NCBI RefSeq assembly: GCF_024343735.1
Contig: NZ_RJUE01000002.1
Span: 1 to 64,000 of the forward strand
DNA from: Lacihabitans sp. CCS-44
GTDB taxonomy: Bacteria > Bacteroidota > Bacteroidia > Cytophagales > Spirosomataceae
Length of the DNA stretch: 64,000 bases
Direction of reading: 5' to 3'
In this document: positions 9,526-18,396 of the stretch, one piece after another
How positions within the stretch are numbered: the stretch's first letter is position 1
Layout of the letters: the number at the start of each line of letters is the position of its first letter
Position numbers and translations under genes: made by a program
Notes under the pieces: model-generated
Seen by the model: the letters and a program-made list of their open reading frames with translations, nothing else
The model's database searches: none
What the model was told of the DNA's origin: nothing

Positions 9526-10546
9526 AAACAAGAATCCGCTTTATAAGCAGCAGACTCATAATCAGGTTTTTGAGCCAGAGGTATCCTATGGGAATGCCAA
9601 AGAAAGGTGTTTGTATTGTTATGAAGTTTTGAGAGATGGTGAGGAGCATTATCACCAAGCCTGTAGCAAGCGTTTTTTTGGTCAGGCTTACGTGCCCAAG
9701 TTTGAATACGACAAAGAAGCTTTGGCAGCTTTGGCTCAGCAATTTGTAAACGCCAACATGGCTGTTACAGGCGTGCAGGCCAAGGTAAGTCTAAGTTGGC
9801 ATCGTAAGCAAGAAAGAAATGCCCTAAAAAAGTTGACTATAGTAGGTCTTTATGGCGATTATATACTCAAGCCGCCATCAGATTATTATCGCTCTTTGCC
9901 GGAGTTGGAAGATTGCACCATGAAAATGGCAGAGGTGTGTGGGCTCAAGACTGTGCCTCATACTTTGTTTCCACTGCAGGATGGCACATTATGTTATTTG
10001 ACAAAAAGGGTTGACCGCACACGCTCAGGTATGCGTCACATGGAGGATATGTGCCAACTGACCGAACGTCTTACCGAAGACAAATACAAGGGCAGCCATG
10101 AGCAAATAGCCAAGGCTTTGGTAAAATATTCGGATGCTCCTCTGCTAGATGTTACAAACTTTTACGAGTACGTGGTTTTTAGTTATTTGACCGGAAATGC
10201 TGATATGCATCTGAAGAACTTTTCGTTGCTCGAAACAGACGAAAGAGGGAAATATATGCTCAGCCCTGCCTATGATATGCTCGGTACAGCTCTTGTAAAC
10301 AAAGCCGATACTGAAGAACTGGCACTGACTTTAAACGGAAAGAAAAGCAAACTAAAATATGAGGATTTTTTAGCGGCTTACAAACTATCTAATCTTTCAC
10401 AAAAGCTTTTGGATAAAACTCTCGAGAACTTTTACTACTGTCGGTATGAAATGCTGGAGGTGGTGCATAAAAGTTTTTTGGCTTATGATTTAAAAAATGA
10501 TTTTGAGGTTCTGTTGTTGGATAAATACAAAAGGCTAGGAATGTAA
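9512..10546 (+). CDS. HipA-family Ser/Thr kinase toxin (HipT-like)
   Basis: A 344-residue HipA kinase core without the N-subdomain, which is encoded by the preceding gene. Likely catalytic features are the Gly-rich loop AVTGVQAK at 84-91, an ATP-binding lysine in YILKPPS (K120), the catalytic loop GNADMHLKNFS with D231, and the metal-binding D255 in PAYDML. Residues 33-51 hold CxxC (C33, C36) and HxxC (H48, C51), a small zinc-ribbon-like element. Known HipA-type toxins phosphorylate tRNA synthetases; the target here is unknown. The two serines of the HipT SIS motif align with Ala84 and Thr86. Confidence 0.85.
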   Translation: MKNYKNKNPLYKQQTHNQVFEPEVSYGNAKERCLYCYEVLRDGEEHYHQACSKRFFGQAYVPKFEYDKEALAALAQQFVNANMAVTGVQAKVSLSWHRKQERNALKKLTIVGLYGDYILKPPSDYYRSLPELEDCTMKMAEVCGLKTVPHTLFPLQDGTLCYLTKRVDRTRSGMRHMEDMCQLTERLTEDKYKGSHEQIAKALVKYSDAPLLDVTNFYEYVVFSYLTGNADMHLKNFSLLETDERGKYMLSPAYDMLGTALVNKADTEELALTLNGKKSKLKYEDFLAAYKLSNLSQKLLDKTLENFYYCRYEMLEVVHKSFLAYDLKNDFEVLLLDKYKRLGM

Positions 10547-10612
10547 ATATCCAGGGGACAAATGTTTCATTTAAATCCAATATCTATATTGCAATCAAAA
10601 AATATTTAAACT

Positions 10613-11857
10613 ATGCTCGTATTCAAATTTGGTGGTGCGTCTGTTAAGGATGTTGAAGGGGTTAAAAACCTCAAAAGTATTATCCAATTGTATGAAAATC
10701 AGACAATTCTAGTGGTGGTGTCTGCCATGGGAAAGATGACCAACACCTTGGAGGAAGTTGTGAAACTGTTTTACAAAAAGGAGGAGTACGCCCAAAAGTT
10801 AAAAGAAATAGAAGACTACCATCAGACATTGATAAACGGACTATTTGAAGACAATACAGAAATAACCGCTTTGCTAAAAAAACATAATCAAAGAATTAAG
10901 GATTATTTGGAAAACGTTGATGGTCAAAAGTATGATGAAATTTACGATCAGGTTATTTCTAATGGCGAACTGATTTCAACGCTTATTATCAGTACTTATC
11001 TCAACCAAGAAGGTGTCAATAACAGATGGTTAGATGCACGAAAATATTTGAAAACAGATGCTACTTTTAGAGAAGCAAAAGTCAATTGGGAAGCTACACA
11101 AAGTAGCATAGATTTGTTAGAACAAAATGTCAATCTGTTCATAACCCAAGGCTTTATTGGAGGAACCTCGGACAATAAAACAACCACGCTGGGTCGTGAG
11201 GGCTCTGATTACACAGCCTCAATATTTGCTCATTGCTTAAGGGCTGAGTCGGTTACTATTTGGAAAGATGTGCCCGGTGTCTTGAGTGCCGACCCAAGGC
11301 TATTTTCCGAATACCAAAAGTTTGACCAATTGTCATATACAGAGGCTGTAGAAATGACCTATTATGGTGCTACAGTTATTCACCCAAAAACCATTAAACC
11401 TCTTCAGAACTCCAACATTCCATTGTTTGTCAAACCATTTTTGCATCCCGAAGAAGCCGGAACAGTTATTAATTCAGATGAGTTTTTACAGAAAAACATT
11501 TCAGCTATCATTATCAAAAAGAACCAACTGTTGATTTCGATTTCGACCAAAGACTTTTCTTTTATTTCCGAGCTCAATATCTCCCATATCTATGAGGTTT
11601 TTGCCAAACTGAATCTCAAATGCAACGTTAGCCAAAACTCGGCCCTGAGTTTTACGGTTTGTTTAGATTATGACGATATGAAGTTTGAGGAATTGATAAA
11701 ATCGCTTGAAACATCATTTAAAGTTAGATACAATGAAAATGTAACGCTTTACACCATCCGGCACTACGACTCCAATGTTTTGCAAAAAATATTAGAGGGA
11801 AAAACTGTAATCTTGGAGCAATTAAGCCGGAGCACGGCTCAAATAGTGGTGAAGTAA
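10613..11857 (+). CDS. lysC: aspartate kinase
   Basis: A 414-residue monofunctional aspartokinase that phosphorylates aspartate at the first step of Lys/Thr/Met/diaminopimelate synthesis. The start motif KFGGASV is at 5-11, LGREGSDYTAS at 193-203, and WKDVPGVLSADPR and GATVIHPKTIKPL mark the kinase core. Residues from about 300 to the end form the ACT regulatory part, so feedback control by an end-product amino acid is expected. No homoserine dehydrogenase fusion is present. It is transcribed alone. Confidence 0.93.
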   Translation: MLVFKFGGASVKDVEGVKNLKSIIQLYENQTILVVVSAMGKMTNTLEEVVKLFYKKEEYAQKLKEIEDYHQTLINGLFEDNTEITALLKKHNQRIKDYLENVDGQKYDEIYDQVISNGELISTLIISTYLNQEGVNNRWLDARKYLKTDATFREAKVNWEATQSSIDLLEQNVNLFITQGFIGGTSDNKTTTLGREGSDYTASIFAHCLRAESVTIWKDVPGVLSADPRLFSEYQKFDQLSYTEAVEMTYYGATVIHPKTIKPLQNSNIPLFVKPFLHPEEAGTVINSDEFLQKNISAIIIKKNQLLISISTKDFSFISELNISHIYEVFAKLNLKCNVSQNSALSFTVCLDYDDMKFEELIKSLETSFKVRYNENVTLYTIRHYDSNVLQKILEGKTVILEQLSRSTAQIVVK

Positions 11858-11962
11858 AGAACTTGAAATTAATTATAAACTTTTCCAGTATCAATCTAGG
11901 TTGATTTCGGCGTTTTTAAATTTTACTTTTCTAAATTTACAATCTAATACCTTCAATCAAAA

Positions 11963-14065
11963 ATGAAATCATCAATCAAACTAATTGTATTTGCATTAAT
12001 TCCATATTTTTCAATGGCTCAATTAAAATATCCAGAAACCAAAAAAGGTTCTCAAACAGACAATTATCACGGCACAGAAGTTAAAGACCCGTATCGCTGG
12101 TTGGAAGACGATAAATCGGCTGAAACAGCAGCTTGGGTAAAAGCCCAAAATGAGGTTACCTTTGATTATTTGTCTAATATTCCTTACAAAAAGCAGCTTC
12201 AAGACCGCCTTGAGAAAGTATATAATTATCCCAAATATTCTGCACCATCTAAGAAACACGAGTGGTTTTATTTTTACAAAAACGATGGTTTACAAAACCA
12301 GTCCGTTTTATACAGACAAAAAGGATTAGATGGTGTTCTAGAGTTGGTTATGGATCCCAATAAACTTTCGCCTGATGGTACAACACGTTTGATGCAATTT
12401 AATATTTCAAAAGACGGAAACTATGCAGCTTATGCACTTTCAAAGGGCGGTTCTGACTGGATGGACGTTTTTGTAATGGACTTAAAAACGCTGAAAACTT
12501 TAGAAGATAAATTAGAATGGGTGAAAATATCAGGTCTCGCATGGCAGGGAAGTGGTTTCTATTATAGCCGTTATCCAAAACCAGAGGGCAGTGCATTGGC
12601 TGCTAAGAACGAGAATCATCAAGTTTGGTTTCACGCAGTGGGAACTTCACAAGAGAAGGACAATTTGGTTTATCAAGATCCAGCTAACGGACAACGTTTT
12701 CATACTTTGAGCACTTCTGAAGACGAGCAGTTTGCGTTTTTGTATCTAAGTGATAGAGGAAAAGGCTTAGATGGAAATGCTCTTTTTTATAAGACGAAAG
12801 ACCAAAAAGAATTTACGCCGGTGGTTAAAGAAATCACAAATTCATCATATTCATTTATTGATAATGTGAAAGGCAAATTTATCATTCAGACCAACGACAA
12901 AGCTCCTAATGAAAAGCTACTTTTGTTTGACCCGAAAACCAGTAAATTCTCTGATTTCATAGCTGAAAAACCTGAGCCATTGCAAGGTGCTGGAACTGCG
13001 GGCAGTAAGCTTTTCTTGAATTATCTGAAAGATGTTACTTCTCGCATTTACGTGTACGATTTGAACGGAAAGCTTGAGAATGAAGTAAAACTGCCGGGAT
13101 TAGGTACGGCAGGTGGTTTTGGTGGAGACAAAGACGACAAATTCGTTTTCTATTCATTTACCTCATTTACTTTTCCTCCAACTATTTACCGATACGACAT
13201 TGACACAAAGAAAAGCACTGTATTTCGCAACCCAGAGGTAGATTTCAAAGCTGACGATTTTGAAACTAAACAAGTTTTCTATACTTCAAAAGACGGTACA
13301 AAGGTGCCCATGTTTATTACTTACAAAAAAGGCCTGAAGCTTAATTCGCAAAATCCGACTTTGCTGTATGGCTATGGCGGATTTAATGTGAGTCTTAATC
13401 CGGCTTTTAGTCCATTGTTGATTCCATTTTTGGAGTTTGGGGGTGTGTATGCTCAAGCCAACCTGCGTGGTGGTTCTGAATATGGCGAAAAATGGCACGA
13501 ACAAGGAATGAAACTTAAAAAACAGAATGTTTATGACGACTTTATAGCGGCGGGAGAATACCTGATAGCCAACAAATATTGTGATTCAGAGCATTTAGCT
13601 CTTCGTGGCGGATCAAATGGCGGACTTTTGGTGGGTGCGGTTATTAATCAAAGGCCAGATTTGGCCAAAGTGGCCATCCCTCAAGTGGGTGTAATGGACA
13701 TGTTGCGTTTCCACAAATTCACCATTGGCTGGAACTGGATTGCAGATTACGGCTCAGCCGACAATGCCGAAGAATTCAAAGTGCTTTACGGATATTCACC
13801 ATTGCACAATATTAGGTCTGGTGTAAATTACCCAGCCACTTTGGTAACCACTGCCGACCACGACGACCGTGTAGTGCCAGCACACTCGTTTAAATACGCA
13901 GCCGAGCTACAAGCCAAAGCCGCCGAAAGTACCAAAAATCCGTTGTTAATAAGAATAGACACAAACTCAGGCCACGGAGCTTCCAACACCAAAAAGAACA
14001 TAGAAACCATGGCCGATATATATGGATTTATCTTTTGGAATATGGGGGTGAAAACTCTAAGATAA
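11963..14065 (+). CDS. prolyl oligopeptidase family serine peptidase (S9A)
   Basis: A 700-residue peptidase with a signal peptide (residues 1-19, ending SMAQ), so periplasmic or secreted. It cleaves short peptides after proline in this family. An N-terminal beta-propeller occupies about 75-420. The alpha/beta hydrolase domain carries the nucleophile Ser551 in GGSNGG, the acid in DHDDRVVPAHS, and the catalytic His in NSGHGAS. The length matches S9A enzymes. No operon partner is seen. Confidence 0.94.
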   Translation: MKSSIKLIVFALIPYFSMAQLKYPETKKGSQTDNYHGTEVKDPYRWLEDDKSAETAAWVKAQNEVTFDYLSNIPYKKQLQDRLEKVYNYPKYSAPSKKHEWFYFYKNDGLQNQSVLYRQKGLDGVLELVMDPNKLSPDGTTRLMQFNISKDGNYAAYALSKGGSDWMDVFVMDLKTLKTLEDKLEWVKISGLAWQGSGFYYSRYPKPEGSALAAKNENHQVWFHAVGTSQEKDNLVYQDPANGQRFHTLSTSEDEQFAFLYLSDRGKGLDGNALFYKTKDQKEFTPVVKEITNSSYSFIDNVKGKFIIQTNDKAPNEKLLLFDPKTSKFSDFIAEKPEPLQGAGTAGSKLFLNYLKDVTSRIYVYDLNGKLENEVKLPGLGTAGGFGGDKDDKFVFYSFTSFTFPPTIYRYDIDTKKSTVFRNPEVDFKADDFETKQVFYTSKDGTKVPMFITYKKGLKLNSQNPTLLYGYGGFNVSLNPAFSPLLIPFLEFGGVYAQANLRGGSEYGEKWHEQGMKLKKQNVYDDFIAAGEYLIANKYCDSEHLALRGGSNGGLLVGAVINQRPDLAKVAIPQVGVMDMLRFHKFTIGWNWIADYGSADNAEEFKVLYGYSPLHNIRSGVNYPATLVTTADHDDRVVPAHSFKYAAELQAKAAESTKNPLLIRIDTNSGHGASNTKKNIETMADIYGFIFWNMGVKTLR

Positions 14066-14135
14066 AAATAGGTAATAGTTGGAAAAAAGGAAGCCTTAGT
14101 TTAATCCTAAATTATCGGATGAACAAGGTTTTCTC

Positions 14136-14699
14136 TCAATTAGGAGCTGCCGTTTTCTCATCAAAGAGTTCGTCAATGTAGTATTTTCGGCGGTTGGTTT
14201 TGTTGCAGAGGGTTGGGTTTTCGTCGAAGGCGTAAATACATGGCCCGTAAAGATCGGTATTGTTGGCAACCATTATGCTTTTAGGTGACCCATCAGCAAA
14301 GGTATCTTTTTTATGAGCAATTCTGTTTAAAAGACAATGTCCCAATTCGTGAAAGACCAGGGCTTCCTTATCATTTTCAGAGATATTTTTCCAACAAGGC
14401 GAACTCGCCATATTTATTTCTACCGACCTCTGAAGTTCGGGGAATTTGGTATTTTGCGTGCATTTGCCACAAATATCCGTAAAATCTGCTGTATTGGTGG
14501 CTGGCTTGACTATTAGATTTTCCTTCGGGATTGTAATACCTCGGCTATTGGCTTCTTGAAAGAATTTGTCAACGTATTTTGTTAAAGAGGCATCTACGTT
14601 GTAAACAGTTGGTTCATTTATTTCTTCGGGTTTACAACTGATTGTGAATATACATACAACAGTTAAGCATTTCAAGAAATTTAAGAGTTTGAAATTCAT
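14136..14699 (-). CDS. putative zinc metallopeptidase lipoprotein
   Basis: A 187-residue protein with a lipoprotein signal (hydrophobic stretch then TISC, Cys22). A zinc-peptidase motif HELGH is at residues 117-121 (His117, Glu118, His121), with another His at 129. That spacing is longer than the metzincin HExxHxxGxxH, so clan membership is uncertain. Cysteines at 77, 80 and 102 may form a disulfide. The substrate is unknown. It lies 13 bases downstream of the LacI-type regulator gene and may be cotranscribed with it. Confidence 0.65.
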   Translation of the reverse strand: MNFKLLNFLKCLTVVCIFTISCKPEEINEPTVYNVDASLTKYVDKFFQEANSRGITIPKENLIVKPATNTADFTDICGKCTQNTKFPELQRSVEINMASSPCWKNISENDKEALVFHELGHCLLNRIAHKKDTFADGSPKSIMVANNTDLYGPCIYAFDENPTLCNKTNRRKYYIDELFDEKTAAPN

Positions 14700-14712
14700 T
14701 TATTATAAAAAA

Positions 14713-15777
14713 TTATATTCCGAAGAATCGTTTGGTTTGGTTGGTTGATTCTCTTTGCGAGAGTTGAACATTTACGGCCTCCAAGGAAATCTTCGTATTT
14801 ATGCCGTTGTGAATTTGTGCTACCAAGGTATTTATGGCTTTTTTACCTAGTTCATAGGCAGGCACATGTATGCTTGAGATGGTTGGCGTAAATGAGCCAA
14901 GAACGGGTTCGTCGTAATATCCCAGTATGCCTATGTCTTTCGGAATATTGTACCCGGCCTCTTCAATGGCCTTGTAAATGCCAATAGCTATCTGGTCGTT
15001 GGCAGCAAAAAAGGCATCCGGGCGATCATTCATTCTAAGTATTTCTTTGGTTTTTTCATACGCTGTTTCAATATCAAAATCTCCAAAGAATAGCTTTTTC
15101 TCGTAGCTATCGAGTCTGGCCTCTTTTAAGGTTTCCAAAAAACCATTCTCTAGTGTATATTTTGAATAGGAATATGTTTTAGCTCCCAAAAAGCAAATCT
15201 TTCTGTAGCCTTTTTCTATGAGGTGTTTGGCGGCTATTTGTCCACCCTCGAAGTTGTCAATCAATAACTGAGGCACAGGTACGTCTTTACACTCTCTATC
15301 TATCATTACAAGTGGTTTGTTGGACTTGATTAATTGCTGAAAATGTTCAAAACTCGATGTTTCGAAGGCTTTGGCTATAATGTATCCATCTATGTTGGCT
15401 TTGCTTAGCCTTTGGAGTATACTCACTTCTCTTCCGTAGGATTCCTTTGAACGACAAACCATCAAGGAAAAACCGGCATCGATGGCGGCATCGTCCATAC
15501 CTTTGATGATTTGTGAAAAATAAAAATCTTCACTGGGAACAATTGCAGCCAACAAACTGGTCTGCGTTGCCGCTGAATTGGTATGATTGGAAGGGAGTTT
15601 GTACTCCAGATTTTTTGAAAGATTGAGTACAGCTTCTCTTGTTTCGAAATTAATCTCTGGCATGCCACGAAGGGCACGCGAAACAGTGGAAATCGACAAA
15701 CCGAGTTGTTCGGCTATTACTTTTAAAGTTGGGGCTTTGGCCTTCATTATAAATTTTGGTTTTGGGACTTGTTTCAA
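14713..15777 (-). CDS. LacI-family transcriptional regulator
   Basis: A 354-residue LacI/GalR regulator. The N-terminal HTH reads TLKVIAEQLGLSISTVSRAL at about 18-37, followed by the hinge helix, and the rest is a periplasmic-binding-protein-like sensor (DGYIIAKAFE, PLVMIDREC, FFAANDQIAIGIYKA, GYYDEPVLGSFTPTISSIH). It probably senses a sugar or sugar derivative. The neighbouring upstream gene on the same strand is a sugar isomerase/epimerase-like enzyme, a plausible but unproven target. Confidence 0.92.
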   Translation of the reverse strand: MKQVPKPKFIMKAKAPTLKVIAEQLGLSISTVSRALRGMPEINFETREAVLNLSKNLEYKLPSNHTNSAATQTSLLAAIVPSEDFYFSQIIKGMDDAAIDAGFSLMVCRSKESYGREVSILQRLSKANIDGYIIAKAFETSSFEHFQQLIKSNKPLVMIDRECKDVPVPQLLIDNFEGGQIAAKHLIEKGYRKICFLGAKTYSYSKYTLENGFLETLKEARLDSYEKKLFFGDFDIETAYEKTKEILRMNDRPDAFFAANDQIAIGIYKAIEEAGYNIPKDIGILGYYDEPVLGSFTPTISSIHVPAYELGKKAINTLVAQIHNGINTKISLEAVNVQLSQRESTNQTKRFFGI

Positions 15778-15900
15778 TAATATTTATAGACTAATTATCT
15801 ATCTTGCAGTTATTTATGAATTTCAAAGTTAGTCAAAAAAAATCAAAATGCAAGTTTTTTGCAATTTTCCGCAAATGCCACAAATTACTTATTTTTCCAC

Positions 15901-15925
15901 AAAAAAAGGCTAGAGTAATCTAGCC
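15901..15925 (-). terminator. terminator after the sugar isomerase/epimerase-like gene
   Basis: GGCTAGA (15908-15914) pairs with TCTAGCC (15919-15925) across a GTAA loop. Reading on the minus strand the hairpin is followed by seven Ts (15901-15907). Confidence 0.8.
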
Positions 15926-15955
15926 TGAGGTAATGATTTGAAAAGTCAGTTTTGG

Positions 15956-16858
15956 TCAATAGCCCCATTTTTGTATGACGGCCAAGTCTTCTTTGATACA
16001 ATCTAAAGGGGCTTTTCCTTGGTAAGATTCCTGCTCAATTATAAACTGAGTTGTTCCTCCGGATTTCTTACCCATATCAATGATGTCTTTTACGCCAATT
16101 ACTCCCACGCCTAAAATGGCACTTTCCCAGCCACCGTGTTCGCCGCTAGACTTTATTTCGTCTTTTACGTGCATGAGCTCAAATCTACCCGGGTATTGTG
16201 CCAACAGCTCCGCAGCTCTTCCACCACCGCCATACATATTGCCAATGTCGAGTTGTTGGGCCACAAGGCTAGGATCGGTATTTTGGAGCATAATGTCGTA
16301 CACTTTCACGCTGCTCAGTTTGAGGCTAAACTCGAAGTCGTGGTTGTGGTACCCAAATTTCATCCCAGCGGCTTTGCAGAGTTCTCCGTTTTTGTTGAAA
16401 ACCTCCATGAATTTCCTCAATTGGTCAAAATCCTTACGATAAGCAATGTCGAGCCACGGGCTTATTACATATTTTTGTCCACAAATAGCTGCGTCATCTA
16501 CCAGTTTTTTCCATGTGTCGGTAAATTGTTTTTTATCTTCGTCATAGTGTCCTTTGCCAAAGACTGTATGGCCAGAAGGCATTTTCAAGCCTAAATCATC
16601 TAGGATTTTTTTAAACTCAGAAGCTGACCAGCCATAAAATTTGCCGTTGACATAGTTGGCATGCTCAACATTTTTATAACCCATCTCTGCTACTTTTTTC
16701 AAAGTAGTCATTGGGTCTTTTTTCATGTCATCTCTAACCGAATAAAGCTGAATACCAACGGCATGTTTGCTTTTTTTCTTTGCAAAAACTGCTTCAGAAA
16801 ATAGCAGAGAGCCAGCAACAGCCTTTGCTGTATTGGAAACGAAATCTCTTCTATTCAT
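15956..16858 (-). CDS. exported sugar phosphate isomerase/epimerase-like TIM-barrel protein
   Basis: A 300-residue xylose-isomerase-like TIM barrel. The N-terminus MNRRDFVSN plus a hydrophobic stretch ending at about residue 26 looks like a Tat-type signal. Family motifs are GIQLYSVRDDMKKDP, LGLKMPSGHTVFG, FGYHNHDFEF, QLDIGNMYGGG, LMHVKDE and FIIEQESY; the His/Glu/Asp residues in them fit the metal site. Members isomerise or epimerise sugars; the substrate here is unknown. It has its own terminator. Confidence 0.85.
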   Translation of the reverse strand: MNRRDFVSNTAKAVAGSLLFSEAVFAKKKSKHAVGIQLYSVRDDMKKDPMTTLKKVAEMGYKNVEHANYVNGKFYGWSASEFKKILDDLGLKMPSGHTVFGKGHYDEDKKQFTDTWKKLVDDAAICGQKYVISPWLDIAYRKDFDQLRKFMEVFNKNGELCKAAGMKFGYHNHDFEFSLKLSSVKVYDIMLQNTDPSLVAQQLDIGNMYGGGGRAAELLAQYPGRFELMHVKDEIKSSGEHGGWESAILGVGVIGVKDIIDMGKKSGGTTQFIIEQESYQGKAPLDCIKEDLAVIQKWGY

Positions 16859-16970
16859 TTGTTTTTTATTTATGGTTGATAATTTCTAACACTAAAATTA
16901 GACATTTTCTATTCACAATAAATTAATTTTTCATTGGATTTTGCCTAATTTTAAATTTTATTAAAAACTT

Positions 16971-17663
16971 ATGCAAAACATAAAAGTAATAGCCTTTGAT
17001 GCTGACGATACGCTCTGGGTCAACGAGCCTTATTTTCAGGAAATTGAGAGAAAATTCTGTGAATTATTAGAGGATTTTCTGCCGCATCATTCGGTGGCAA
17101 AAGAGCTTTTCAAAGTAGAAATGGACAACCTCGAGCTTTATGGATACGGAGCAAAGGCATTTGTTTTGTCGATGGTGGAGACTGTTCTTAAAGTTAGCAA
17201 CAATACGGCTCCCATTCATTTAGTGGAGAAAGTAATTGAATTTGGCAAAGAACTCATAAGTAAACCCATTGAGTTGCTTGAGGATGTGGAAGACATATTG
17301 AAAAGTTTAAAGCCAAACTACAGGCTGGTGGTGGCAACGAAAGGCGATTTGTTAGACCAAGAAAGAAAACTGATGAAGTCTGGTTTGGAAAAATATTTCC
17401 ATCATATAGAAATCATGAGCGATAAGCAAGTGAAAGATTATCAGAAACTTATCAAGCATTTAGACATTCAGCCAAACGAATTTATGATGGTTGGTAATTC
17501 CTTAAAATCGGATGTTCTGCCTGTTTTGGAGCTTGGTGGGGTAGGTGTTCATGTACCATATCATACCACTTGGGCTCATGAGGTGGTGGATGTAAAGATT
17601 GAGAATCCCAATTTTTATCATATCTCAAGATTGGGTGAAATTCTAAATTATTTCGGATCGTGA
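16971..17663 (+). CDS. HAD-superfamily hydrolase
   Basis: A 230-residue HAD phosphatase-like protein. Motif I is FDADDTLW at residues 8-15 (nucleophile Asp9, acid Asp11), motif II is VVATKGD, and motif IV is MMVGNSLKSDVLP. The helical cap lies between about 20 and 90. The substrate is unknown. Its TGA overlaps the GTG start of the next gene, so the two are likely coupled. Confidence 0.88.
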   Translation: MQNIKVIAFDADDTLWVNEPYFQEIERKFCELLEDFLPHHSVAKELFKVEMDNLELYGYGAKAFVLSMVETVLKVSNNTAPIHLVEKVIEFGKELISKPIELLEDVEDILKSLKPNYRLVVATKGDLLDQERKLMKSGLEKYFHHIEIMSDKQVKDYQKLIKHLDIQPNEFMMVGNSLKSDVLPVLELGGVGVHVPYHTTWAHEVVDVKIENPNFYHISRLGEILNYFGS

Positions 17664-18277
17664 AGCAAAAATTAGACTTAGAAAATTGGCCAAGAAAAGA
17701 TCATTTTAATTTTTTTTCTCAATTCGAAGAGCCATTTTTTGGTGTTTGCTTAGAGGTTGATTGTTCATTGGCTTATAAAAAAGCTAAGCAAAACCGAAAA
17801 TCATTTTTTTTGAAATATTTACATGCTTCTTTGGGGGCAGCTAACGCAATAGAGCCTTTCAAATACAGAATTTCGGACGACGAAGTTTGGGTTTACGACC
17901 AAGTGAATGCTTCGCCAACCATCAATAGACCTGATGGTACATTTGGCTTTGCATACATGGATTATTTCGAAGATTTTGAAGAATTCAATGCATCTGCTGA
18001 AGTTGAGATTCATCGTGTACAAAATAGTACAGGACTAATTCCTGCTGGTTCTGGCCAAAACGTAATTCATTATTCTTCTTTGCCTTGGTTAAATTTTACG
18101 GCTATTTCGCACGCCAGAAGTTTCTCATTTAAAGACAGTTGCCCGAAGATTTCTTTTGGGAAACTCTCAGAAAATAAACGAATGCCAGTATCTGTTCATG
18201 TGCATCATGCTTTGATGGATGGCTTTCATGTCGGACAGTTTGTGGAGGCTTTTCAGGAAATTTTGAATGCCGAATAA
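17660..18277 (+). CDS. chloramphenicol acetyltransferase-like acyltransferase (CatA fold)
   Basis: A 205-residue protein of the CAT family. The C-terminal catalytic motif HHALMDG is at 182-188 (His183 catalytic, Asp187 structural), followed by FHVGQFVEAFQE. The family-typical stretches PEFKYR-like EPFKYRI and SLPWLNFTAISH are present. The start is GTG at 17660, overlapping the HAD stop. Chromosomal homologues of this type in Bacteroidota need not confer chloramphenicol resistance; acetyl-CoA-dependent acylation of a small molecule is the safest call. Confidence 0.8.
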   Translation: MKQKLDLENWPRKDHFNFFSQFEEPFFGVCLEVDCSLAYKKAKQNRKSFFLKYLHASLGAANAIEPFKYRISDDEVWVYDQVNASPTINRPDGTFGFAYMDYFEDFEEFNASAEVEIHRVQNSTGLIPAGSGQNVIHYSSLPWLNFTAISHARSFSFKDSCPKISFGKLSENKRMPVSVHVHHALMDGFHVGQFVEAFQEILNAE

Positions 18278-18396
18278 ATGGAAGGGTGGAAAAAGGTAGC
18301 TGTAATTTGCAATCTAGAATATGAAGATGAGTTTTTGCTTTTGAATAGTTAATAAATATAGAATGCAGCTACTTGCAAAATTGAAAACAAATAAAT

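Noticed and set aside
15849-15874. GCAA repeated at 15850, 15861 and 15871 upstream of the LacI-type gene, considered as its operator
   Set aside because: The run is AT-rich, the symmetry is imperfect and lacks the central CG typical of LacI-family operators; chance cannot be excluded.
17660-18277. Calling the CAT-like gene a chloramphenicol resistance determinant
   Set aside because: The active-site motif alone does not prove resistance; chromosomal CatA-like proteins of unknown substrate are common in this phylum.
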